This document shows positions 1 to 5,504 of a stretch of DNA of 16,066 nucleotides, piece by piece; position 1 is the first letter of the stretch; each line of letters starts with the position of its first letter. The translations under genes were made by a program, and so were the position numbers. The stretch lies in the NCBI GenBank assembly GCA_035577685.1, contig DATLVC010000189.1, positions 1 through 16,066 of the forward strand. The letters are read 5' to 3'. Origin of the DNA: CAIYRG01 sp035577685 (lineage in GTDB: Bacteria > Pseudomonadota > Alphaproteobacteria > Micropepsales > Micropepsaceae). A model generated the notes under the pieces. It was not told the DNA's origin. It ran no database searches and saw only the letters and a list, made by a program, of their open reading frames with translations.

Positions 1-210
1 TTCATGACGACCTGATCGTTTTTTTGCTTTGCAATACTAACGGTCGCATTTCCCACGTCGGTACGGACCACCGTTTTGTACGATGAGCTACTCCGCTGGA
101 AAGAGCGTTGAAAGCACTTGAAACTTGGGCCGCCGGACTATTGCCGGCTCGCGTCCTTAACGGGTTGGTGTTGGTGGCAACTCTTCTAACGCCGAGAACG
201 ATTTCACCGG

Positions 211-227
211 CACGCGAAAAACGCGTG
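211..227. other. Small perfect hairpin downstream of the sensor kinase gene
   Basis: CACGCG at 211-216 and CGCGTG at 222-227 form a perfect 6-bp stem around an AAAAA loop, about 30 bp past the kinase stop codon. On the minus strand the T run is in the loop, not after the stem, so it is not a classic intrinsic terminator. It could still end or stabilise the 3' end of the operon transcript. I see no supported coding gene in 1-257. Confidence 0.3.
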
Positions 228-257
228 TCGGCGCTGATTTATCCTTGTACGGATAGT

Positions 258-1583
258 TTAAGCTGCGCGGGGCAGCTCCAGCCGCGCTTCCAGACCGCCG
301 AGCGCGGCTTCGCCGAGCGTGAAATTTCCGCCGTAGAGCTTGGCAATGTCGCGTACGATCGCGAGCCCAAGCCCCGTGCCGGGCACCGATTCATCCAGCC
401 GCTCGCCGCGCTCCATGGCACGTGCGCGCTCGTCCGGCGCAAGCCCGTGCCCATCGTCTCCCACCCGAAGATAAAACCGGCCGCCATCGAGCGGCCCGGC
501 TTGCACCGCGATCCGTGCCTTCGCCCATTTGCAGGCATTGTCGATGAGATTGCCGGCCATCTCCTCGAAATCCTCGCGCTCGCCGCGAAAGGCGATGCCC
601 GGGGCGACATCGACGGCGATGGAAAGGTCCTTGTCGGGATGCATGCGCTTGAGCACGCGTGCGAGATCGTTCAGCACAGGCGCGGCTTCGGTGCGGCTTC
701 CGAGCACGTCGAGCGCGCCGGCGGCGCGCGCGCGGGCGAGGTAATGATCGACCTGGCGCCGCATCGCCGTGACCTGGCGGGTCACGGTTTCGGCCAGCGG
801 CGAAGACGAAGCGGCCGCCTCGTTGGCGAGCACCGTTAAAGGCGTCTTCAGGAAATGGGCGAGATTGGCAACATGGGCGCGCGCACGGCCCACCACTTCG
901 GCGCTGTGCGCGATCAAGCTGTTGAGCTCGCCGGCCAGCGGTGCAATTTCGGCGGGGAATGTGCCTTCCAGACGCCGCGCCCGCCCCTCACGGATGCGGG
1001 CGAGAGCGCTCGAGACACGCCTCAGCGGCATCAGGCCGACGCGAACCTGAATCGCAATAGCCGCCAGAAGGCCGAGGCTGAACAAGGCAAAGGCCCAAAA
1101 CAATGTGCGGTTGAAGCGCGCGACATCGGCTTCCATTTCCTTCTCGTCGCCCGCGACCATGAAGCGGAAAACCTGGGTATCCTCGCGCCCTTCCGCCGTA
1201 CGCGGCATTGCGATGCGGCGGGAGATGACGCGTAAGTGCTGGCCATCGGGACCGGCGGCAAAACCCAGAAGCGCGTTGTTGCTGCCGCCCGGCGTGAGAT
1301 TTTGGGGGGCGAGGAATTGATCCCAGAGCGAGCGCGAGGTTTGCGGCTGCGTGTCCGGAGTTTGCGACACCTCGGGCTCGATCTGCCAATACCAGCCGGA
1401 GAAGACGCGCTCGAAACGCGGATCGGCAAATCGCCCTTGCAGCGATACATGTTCGGGCGCGTCGACTTCGGCAGCGGCGATAAGGCCATCGAGATCGAAG
1501 CTGAGCCGGTCGTCCAGGTTCTCCTGCACGGCGCCGCGGAAAATCCCCGACAGCACGAAGCCGCCGGCCACAAGACAGAGCAC
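258..1583 (-). CDS. PhoQ-type membrane sensor histidine kinase
   Basis: Autophosphorylates on histidine and passes the phosphate to the response regulator encoded just upstream. Numbering from the GTG at 1583: first membrane segment about 1-15, periplasmic sensor region about 16-158, second membrane segment about 161-180, linker/HAMP-like region 181-235. The H box is LAHFLKTPLTVL with H243; the FLKTPL form resembles PhoQ (HSLKTPL) more than the usual HELRTPL. The N box has N346 and N349 (GNLIDNA), the G1 box is DDGHG (376-380) and the G2 box GTGLGL (402-407). All catalytic boxes are intact. The GTG start cuts the first membrane helix short. In-frame sequence upstream supplies the missing helix residues (RLIIGAAVWS) back to a CTG at 1650-1652, which overlaps the regulator stop, so the true protein is probably about 23 residues longer. 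Last gene of a three-gene operon. The exact ligand cannot be read from sequence. Confidence 0.93.
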   Translation of the reverse strand: MLCLVAGGFVLSGIFRGAVQENLDDRLSFDLDGLIAAAEVDAPEHVSLQGRFADPRFERVFSGWYWQIEPEVSQTPDTQPQTSRSLWDQFLAPQNLTPGGSNNALLGFAAGPDGQHLRVISRRIAMPRTAEGREDTQVFRFMVAGDEKEMEADVARFNRTLFWAFALFSLGLLAAIAIQVRVGLMPLRRVSSALARIREGRARRLEGTFPAEIAPLAGELNSLIAHSAEVVGRARAHVANLAHFLKTPLTVLANEAAASSSPLAETVTRQVTAMRRQVDHYLARARAAGALDVLGSRTEAAPVLNDLARVLKRMHPDKDLSIAVDVAPGIAFRGEREDFEEMAGNLIDNACKWAKARIAVQAGPLDGGRFYLRVGDDGHGLAPDERARAMERGERLDESVPGTGLGLAIVRDIAKLYGGNFTLGEAALGGLEARLELPRAA

Positions 1584-1648
1584 GCTCCAAACGGCCGCTC
1601 CGATGATCAGCCGGAAGGTGAGAGAATTGGGCCGGGCAAAGGTTCCGA

Positions 1649-2335
1649 TCAGCTTTCGTCCCCGGCGGTGCTCGGTTCGTCAAGCCGGTAGCCGAGCCCG
1701 CGCATGGTATGTATCACATCGACGCCGAGCTTCTTGCGCAAGCGGCCGATGAACACCTCGATCGTGTTCGAGTCGCGGTCGAAATCCTGGTCGTAGAGAT
1801 GTTCGACCAGATCAGTGCGCGACAGCACCTGGCCCTTGTGATGAGCGAGATAGGAGAGCAACCGGTATTCGAGCGAGGTCAGCTTGATGGGATTGCCGTC
1901 GACCGTGACGCGCGAACTGCGCGTATCGATGCGCAAGGGGCCGACTTCGATATCGGGCGAGGCGATGCCGGCCGCCCGGCGCATCAGCGCCCGCAGGCGC
2001 GCCAGCAATTCCTCGGTGTAGAAGGGCTTGGCGACATAATCGTCGGCGCCGGCATCGAAGCCGGCCACCTTGTCGCTCCAGCGGTCGCGGGCCGTCAGAA
2101 TCAGCACCGGCATTTTGCGCCCGGCTTTGCGCCAGCGCTCGAGAACCGTGACTCCGTCCATCTTGGGCAGACCCAGATCGAGCACGACGGCGTCATAAGG
2201 CTCTGTGTCGCCGAGGAAATGGCCCTCCTCCCCATCGGAGGCCACGTCGACGACATAGCCAGCGTCGGTCAGCGCCTTCTTGAGAAGGCGCTGCAGATCA
2301 GAATCATCTTCGACGACGAGGATACGCATGGTCAC
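1649..2335 (-). CDS. OmpR/PhoP-family response regulator
   Basis: DNA-binding transcription regulator, cognate partner of the downstream PhoQ-like kinase. The receiver domain is residues 3-118: acidic pocket E9, D10, D11, phosphoacceptor D53 in VVLDLGLP, T81 in LILTARD and K103 in VAKPF. A winged-helix trans_reg_C domain follows at about 128-216, with the LTSLEYRLL segment, the recognition-helix region SNTIEVFIGRLRKKLG and the closing wing IHTMRGLGYRL. At 228 residues it has normal family length and no missing residue. The GTG start at 2335 overlaps the PepSY stop codon as GTGA; an ATG two codons later (2329) is the alternative start. The stop at 1649 overlaps the probable CTG start of the kinase. 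Both overlaps suggest translational coupling. The direct repeat upstream of the PepSY gene is the natural candidate for autoregulatory binding. Confidence 0.95.
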   Translation of the reverse strand: MTMRILVVEDDSDLQRLLKKALTDAGYVVDVASDGEEGHFLGDTEPYDAVVLDLGLPKMDGVTVLERWRKAGRKMPVLILTARDRWSDKVAGFDAGADDYVAKPFYTEELLARLRALMRRAAGIASPDIEVGPLRIDTRSSRVTVDGNPIKLTSLEYRLLSYLAHHKGQVLSRTDLVEHLYDQDFDRDSNTIEVFIGRLRKKLGVDVIHTMRGLGYRLDEPSTAGDES

Positions 2336-2883
2336 CGGCCGTTACGAAAACGGCCAAACCCGCCGCGAGGTCCCTGAGGTCCACGATCCGATCCCCGCCC
2401 CGGGGATCCGCGGCCATAGCCAGGCGGGCCTTGATTATAGCCTGGAGGCAGTCCGCGTTCTATTCCGCCGGGGATGCCGCGCTGATAGCCATTTGGGGGG
2501 CCAACGGGCGGTCCATCGGGGTAAAACTCTTGTGGGCGCGGGGCAGCGGGCCGGCCGCGCGCTGCCGGGGGCGCCCGGCGATCATCGCCCTCGACGCCGA
2601 GAACGCGGCCCGTGCGGGCATCCGTATCGAGAAAGAGCACGCGGCCATCGGGCGTCAGCCATTTGAGACGATAATGCGGTTCGCCTTGGGGACCGGCATC
2701 GGGACCCTGCACATCGGCGAGGCTGCCGGGACGTTCGCGCCTGATGCCATTGAGGATTTCGTCCAGCGACCGGACTTGGCCGGACTGGACGCCCTGACGG
2801 GCGCGATAAGGCTGTGCCTTAGTGGGGGATGACAAAGCAGCACCCATCAGGAGAGCAATCAATATGGGCGCCAAATACCGCAT
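2332..2883 (-). CDS. Secreted PepSY-domain protein with Gly/Pro/Arg-rich tail
   Basis: First gene of the signalling operon. Residues 1-23 form a signal peptide: Arg after Met, a hydrophobic core LAPILIALLMGAAL, then TKA before Q24. A PepSY domain occupies about 36-98, with the typical pattern YRLKWLTPDGRVLFLDTDA and TGRVLGVEG. PepSY domains are often encoded beside PhoPQ-like systems and are thought to act outside the membrane, possibly inhibiting proteases or modulating the sensor. The last 85 or so residues (about 99-183) are low complexity, rich in Pro, Gly and Arg and strongly basic, with tyrosine-containing GY repeats. No catalytic motif is seen. The ATG at 2883 has almost no Shine-Dalgarno sequence; the upstream bases read TTTCCCCAA. 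It overlaps the regulator gene by 4 nt. Its role in signalling is inferred from neighbours. Confidence 0.85.
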   Translation of the reverse strand: MRYLAPILIALLMGAALSSPTKAQPYRARQGVQSGQVRSLDEILNGIRRERPGSLADVQGPDAGPQGEPHYRLKWLTPDGRVLFLDTDARTGRVLGVEGDDRRAPPAARGRPAAPRPQEFYPDGPPVGPPNGYQRGIPGGIERGLPPGYNQGPPGYGRGSPGRGSDRGPQGPRGGFGRFRNGR

Positions 2884-2893
2884 TTGGGGAAAG

Positions 2894-2927
2894 TTTCTAT
2901 GTCGCGGCGCATGAACTCGCGATGAAC
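2894..2927 (-). promoter_or_regulatory. PhoP-box-like direct repeat and putative promoter of the PepSY-regulator-kinase operon
   Basis: On the minus strand GTTCAT occurs twice with 5 bases between (plus strand ATGAAC at 2911-2916 and 2922-2927), an 11-bp period. Enterobacterial PhoP boxes are a hexamer, five spacer bases and a repeat of the hexamer, placed about one helical turn upstream of the -10. Here TAGAAA (2899-2894) lies 11 bases beyond the second repeat and matches 4 of 6 positions of TATAAT. If this is the promoter, transcription would start only a few bases before the ATG at 2883, which fits the missing ribosome-binding site. The repeat and spacing are seen directly; binding by the regulator at 1649-2335 is inference. 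Confidence 0.45.
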
Positions 2928-3009
2928 GCGCCAGCCAGCCTCCGTTCAGACAGCCTGAGCGATCATAGCGCCAGACTTAAGGGCATCCCAATGGGGATCG
3001 AGCGCAGAA

Positions 3010-3110
3010 CAGGAACTTGAGGCTGTCTTTCGTGTAACGCCCCTCCTCGCGAGGCCAGCCTTAAGGATGAGACCCGCGGGTTCAAAGCGATCCCGCGGGT
3101 CTCTAATTAT
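3010..3110 (+). ncRNA. Possible structured RNA with terminal hairpin
   Basis: No protein gene is supported in this gap. Read on the plus strand, TTGAGGCTG (3017-3025) pairs with CAGCCTTAA (3056-3064) over 9 bp including one G-U pair, which exists only in the plus-strand RNA. Inside lies the palindrome CCTCGCGAGG (3045-3054). The perfect 12-bp hairpin at 3069-3103 follows, then TCTCTAATTAT. An upstream AGACAGCCT (2948-2956) is a perfect complement of AGGCTGTCT (3020-3028), giving an alternative fold. A small RNA is possible, but no clear promoter was found and the run of U after the hairpin is poor. Confidence 0.22.
3069..3103. terminator. Perfect 12-bp hairpin, candidate terminator
   Basis: GAGACCCGCGGG (3069-3080) and CCCGCGGGTCTC (3092-3103) pair perfectly around an 11-base loop. 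It lies about 70 bp past the stop of the last lysis gene on the minus strand, so it could end the phage/GTA late transcript. Neither side carries a good T run: the plus side continues TCTAATTAT and the minus side ATCCTTAAG. It may therefore act in either direction, or be part of the structured RNA proposed at 3010-3110. Confidence 0.5.
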
Positions 3111-3170
3111 CAGAGCTAAGTGGAAGCTATATCTGCAAAATTCGTCACGTTGGTAATCGCCTAATGAAAT

Positions 3171-3419
3171 TCAACGTCCGTGTTGAGACGCCGTTCCCCA
3201 GCCGCAGAGTGCGGCGCCGGTGGCATTGTGCTCTTTGACCTGGAGAATCGTTTCGTCCGTGTCGCGGCCGGACCACAGAAACGGCTTGGCCACGGCACAG
3301 AACGAAACATGCCCATCAGTCGGGGCGTTTGAATCCGTCATCGTCGCGCAAGCGCCCGGGATCGCGCTCGAGAGCAGTGCGAACGCCATCGCGGGCTTTC
3401 TCCGCCGCGCCGATCTCAT
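3171..3419 (-). CDS. Probable outer-membrane spanin (Rz1-like) lipoprotein
   Basis: 82 residues. A basic N-terminus (MRSARRRKPA) is followed by a short hydrophobic run AFALLSSAIPG and a lipobox-like PGAC with C24, as expected for a lipoprotein anchored in the outer membrane after cleavage. The mature part keeps C41 and C72 in the pattern C..AKP, DTDETI.QVKEHN, ALCGW, which I recognise from short proteins at the end of alphaproteobacterial prophage lysis cassettes. The ATG at 3419 is preferred over the internal ATG at 3389 because only it provides the positive n-region of the signal. The first 104 nt overlap the preceding i-spanin-like gene in another frame, as in partly overlapping Rz/Rz1 pairs. 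It would act with that protein to fuse inner and outer membranes in the last step of lysis. The family assignment is from pattern memory only. Confidence 0.6.
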   Translation of the reverse strand: MRSARRRKPAMAFALLSSAIPGACATMTDSNAPTDGHVSFCAVAKPFLWSGRDTDETILQVKEHNATGAALCGWGTASQHGR

Positions 3420-3549
3420 CGAGCACCGATTTCAGATTGGCCCCGATGGCTTCCGCGCGTCCGGCCTCGATGAGTTGGCGATCGCGCAGCCAGGCGGCAA
3501 AACTGCCCACGGCGAGCACGAGCGCTTTGAGAATGCCAAGCCATGTCAC
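3316..3549 (-). CDS. Probable inner-membrane spanin (Rz-like)
   Basis: 77 residues from the GTG at 3549, chosen because the upstream part of the open frame is an arginine-rich shadow of the gene before it, while this start begins directly with a membrane helix (WLGILKALVLAVGSFAAWL, residues 3-21). The rest (22-77) is charged and probably helical, with alternating hydrophobic residues (AEAIGANLKSVLDEIGAAEK), ending in a hydrophilic tail. An N-terminal anchor plus a periplasmic helix is the layout of i-spanins. It starts 4 nt after the stop of the holin-like gene, and its 3' 104 nt are overlapped out of frame by the lipoprotein gene, the classic spanin pair arrangement. The short length and lack of a diagnostic motif keep the call provisional. 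Confidence 0.58.
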   Translation of the reverse strand: MTWLGILKALVLAVGSFAAWLRDRQLIEAGRAEAIGANLKSVLDEIGAAEKARDGVRTALERDPGRLRDDDGFKRPD

Positions 3550-3553
3550 CGGC

Positions 3554-3724
3554 TCAGCTCTTGGTGACGGCCACGCGCAGCGCGCCCAGGCCCAGCGCCC
3601 CTTCGATCGGATAAAGCCAATCCGGCACGGTGTAGCCGAGCGCCTGCGCCGCGGCGGTCGCCGCGGCGACGATGGCGACCAGATACGTCTTCTTGCCATT
3701 CAGCAGATTCAAGAAACCTTGCAT
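3554..3724 (-). CDS. Small holin-like membrane protein
   Basis: 56 residues from the ATG at 3724, which has a good Shine-Dalgarno sequence (GGGAG, 7 nt upstream); the longer open frame above it is a shadow. The N-terminal MQGFLNLLNGKK is followed by a hydrophobic stretch TYLVAIVAAATAAAQALG (13-30), then YTVPDWLYP and a second moderately hydrophobic stretch IEGALGLGALRVAV (40-53). Small membrane proteins with a GKKTY start and one or two helices, encoded directly before spanins, are typical of prophage holin slots. It would form or trigger holes in the inner membrane. Position in the cassette is the main evidence. It lies 13 nt beyond a terminator-like hairpin, so its expression may depend on readthrough. 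Confidence 0.55.
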   Translation of the reverse strand: MQGFLNLLNGKKTYLVAIVAAATAAAQALGYTVPDWLYPIEGALGLGALRVAVTKS

Positions 3725-3737
3725 GGTGAGCTCCCAT

Positions 3738-3760
3738 AAAAAAAGCCCGCGGGGCCGCGG
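3738..3760 (-). terminator. Rho-independent terminator between the adhesion and lysis modules
   Basis: On the minus strand CCGCG (3760-3756), loop GCCC and CGCGG (3751-3747) form a GC-rich hairpin; two bases later comes a run of seven T (3744-3738). This lies 12 nt after the stop of the gene at 3772-4089 and just before the ribosome-binding site of the holin-like gene. The stem is short at 5 bp, so it may be leaky and attenuate lysis-gene expression. Confidence 0.6.
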
Positions 3761-3771
3761 ACGACGAAATC

Positions 3772-4089
3772 TCAAATATAGCGGCGCACCGGCATCTCGA
3801 CTTCCACGGGCTCGATCTGCCCGTCGGAGAAGGTCGCTATGAAGCTGAGCACATAATCGACGTCCTCGACCCCTTGGGTGAACCATTGGGACACCGTCGT
3901 TTCGTCGGCGCTCACAATCGCGGGGCCATCCAGACGGTCCGCGGCATTGGGATCGCCGGCCGCGGATAGCGCGTGCACTTCGATGGCGACAGCGGCGGAA
4001 GCGATGGTCACGCTCTGCGGCAGCAGGCGCGAAAAATCGACCGACAGCAGGAGCCGTCCCGCTGGCGTTGTGGGATCGAATTTCTGCAT
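3772..4089 (-). CDS. Phage structural protein, possible fibre-tail adaptor
   Basis: 105 residues with no signal peptide or membrane segment. The opening MQKFDPTTPAGRLLLSVDFSRLLP, the central SVTIASAAVAIEVHALSA and the ending QGVEDVDYVLSFIATFSDGQIEP read as a small beta-sandwich. This matches a family of short proteins found near tail fibre genes in phages and prophages, often called fibre-tail adaptor or simply hypothetical. It lies between a 57-residue small gene, whose stop is 2 nt before this ATG, and the holin-like gene. It may connect a fibre to the tail tip. The assignment relies on remembered family pattern and position, not on any catalytic motif. Confidence 0.5.
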   Translation of the reverse strand: MQKFDPTTPAGRLLLSVDFSRLLPQSVTIASAAVAIEVHALSAAGDPNAADRLDGPAIVSADETTVSQWFTQGVEDVDYVLSFIATFSDGQIEPVEVEMPVRRYI

Positions 4090-4091
4090 CT

Positions 4092-4265
4092 TCAGGAACT
4101 CTTTGGGACGATGGTGCGGCAGCGGGGAAGCGCTAGGACGCGAAAGTTCGGATCGATGGCCGGGGCCGTGCCGGACATCACGCGCAAGGAAATGCTATCG
4201 CCCGTTTCCGCGATGGCGACAGCGATTGCATCGCCGGACGATGCACCAAACAGCAATAGCAGCAT
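4092..4265 (-). CDS. 57-residue protein of unknown function in the fibre module
   Basis: Begins at ATG 4265, 5 nt after a clear Shine-Dalgarno sequence (GAGGTGA), and ends in TGA 2 nt before the ATG of the next gene. The protein begins MLLLLFGASSGDAIAVAIAE and ends RVLALPRCRTIVPKSS. The first hydrophobic run is too short and unpunctuated for a confident signal peptide; the pattern also fits a small beta-strand protein. Good ribosome-binding site, tight spacing to its neighbour and the same strand support it as real despite its size. It lies 53 nt after the SGNH-like gene. A virion assembly or fibre-related role is only a guess from position. Confidence 0.6.
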   Translation of the reverse strand: MLLLLFGASSGDAIAVAIAETGDSISLRVMSGTAPAIDPNFRVLALPRCRTIVPKSS

Positions 4266-4318
4266 GGATCACCTCGTGGTCTCAGGCCGAGTGGAGCGAA
4301 TAAGCAGCGAGGTGTGCA

Positions 4319-5500
4319 TCACGGATAATGCAGCCGCGCCGTGTCGACGGCACCGGAACTCACAATGCGATCATACCCCGCAACCGTGGGATGCGTGCCA
4401 TCGGCCGTGTATTTGTTGGCCGTCCCGTCCACGGCCCATTTTCCATCGTCGTGGGAATTTTCTATTGCCCACGCGACTTCATAAATGCCGTTGTTCAGGA
4501 ACGGGAAATTGCCCGCGCGAAGATCCGTGTTGAGGGACACACGATGGGAATTGTTGGTCTCCACGGTCTGATTGCCGGCCGTAGCCCAGCCGTCGCTCGA
4601 GCCGGAACGCGCCCACGACGTCATCTGGGTCTTGCGGACGTTGGGTCCGAAAAGTTGATAGAGCGACTGCAAAACGGATTCGACCGCAACAACGGAAACA
4701 CCGTTGGTAATGTCGACCGCCGTAAGCTCAAAAACGGCGTGTGACGCGTAGGGATAGAGCGCTTTGCGGCCGTTGTCGGATCCTATCCATGCGCCGCCCG
4801 ATGCGCCGTCACCGGCCAGATTCACAAACGCCAAATCCGTCGGAAAGGATTTGGCGATCATGCCCTTTCGGAAATCGCTGATCGTGCCGTCGTCATTGTA
4901 GCCGCGAATGACGCTCGAGCCCAAAATCAGAACGCTCGCCTTGGACGTCATTCCGATGATGGCGAAAGGCGGCGCGCTGAATGTCCCATCATCGCTGATC
5001 GACCCGCCCATTGTCAGGTCTGAAAGGCCGTTTCCGCTGTTAATAAGATCCCCACCCGCGCCATTGTCCCAGGTGTTGTAATAAACGCCGGACGCATTTT
5101 GAACAAACATCCGTATCCAGAATGTTGCGCCGCGCGGAATGGAAACCCGTGAATAGTCCGATATCAGCGTTGCACCACTCGCCACCGTCCCGCTTGATTG
5201 GCCACCGACGAACGGAATCTGGGTGAACACGCCGGACGGATATTCGACAGATGCTGAAACGATCGCCGGGCTGCCGCTGCCAATCTCCACGGCTCCGTTC
5301 ATATAGAAGTTCGCGTAAGCGATCTTCAGGGCGCGAATATCGTCGGTGGCAATGCTGGTGGTGCGGGAGTTCATACTTGTGTGTGAGCCAACGATATTGA
5401 CGCACAATCCCGCACGCGTACCCACGAACCCTTCGTAAAAAAATCCGTGGCGGCGCGTTATAGGTTGCAGCAGGCGCTTGACGGTCTTGGATAGTGCCAT
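4319..5500 (-). CDS. Tail fibre-like protein with SGNH/GDSL-esterase-like domain
   Basis: 393 residues. Residues 1-180 are rich in Ser, Gly, Thr and beta strands, as in a virion attachment or stalk region. Residues 188-393 look like an SGNH hydrolase: block I VLILGSSVIRG with S195 or S196 as candidate nucleophile, block II-like LAGDGASGG (228-236), and block V ADGTHPTVAGYDRI with D367 and H370 as the Asp-His pair. Block III is unusual: the expected GxND is replaced by LTAVDITNG (259-267), so one oxyanion residue may be missing or moved. Such domains on phage tails remove acetyl groups from surface polysaccharides or bind them. It starts 4 nt after the stop of the preceding gene with only a weak ribosome-binding site, so coupling is likely. 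The esterase assignment is moderate; the adhesion context is stronger. Confidence 0.65.
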   Translation of the reverse strand: MALSKTVKRLLQPITRRHGFFYEGFVGTRAGLCVNIVGSHTSMNSRTTSIATDDIRALKIAYANFYMNGAVEIGSGSPAIVSASVEYPSGVFTQIPFVGGQSSGTVASGATLISDYSRVSIPRGATFWIRMFVQNASGVYYNTWDNGAGGDLINSGNGLSDLTMGGSISDDGTFSAPPFAIIGMTSKASVLILGSSVIRGYNDDGTISDFRKGMIAKSFPTDLAFVNLAGDGASGGAWIGSDNGRKALYPYASHAVFELTAVDITNGVSVVAVESVLQSLYQLFGPNVRKTQMTSWARSGSSDGWATAGNQTVETNNSHRVSLNTDLRAGNFPFLNNGIYEVAWAIENSHDDGKWAVDGTANKYTADGTHPTVAGYDRIVSSGAVDTARLHYP

Positions 5501-5504
5501 CGAC

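Noticed and set aside
1..30. Minus-strand ATG at 5-3 with a weak AGG upstream, as the start of a gene leaving the window
   Set aside because: Only one codon and a partial codon are visible, so a gene cannot be supported.
108..839. 243-residue plus-strand open frame
   Set aside because: Mostly antisense to the catalytic part of the sensor kinase, whose motifs are intact; no promoter, ribosome-binding site or domain supports it.
1709..2377. 222-residue plus-strand open frame
   Set aside because: Antisense to the response regulator, where all receiver and winged-helix motifs are on the minus strand.
2829..3020. 63-residue plus-strand open frame in the non-coding gap
   Set aside because: No ribosome-binding site and no family resemblance; overlaps the putative promoter of the PepSY operon.
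3069..3103. GGGTTCAAA in the hairpin looks like a tRNA T-arm, possibly a phage attachment site
   Set aside because: The loop is 11 bases rather than 7, and no acceptor stem, anticodon arm or CCA end fits around it; no matching repeat was seen in the window.
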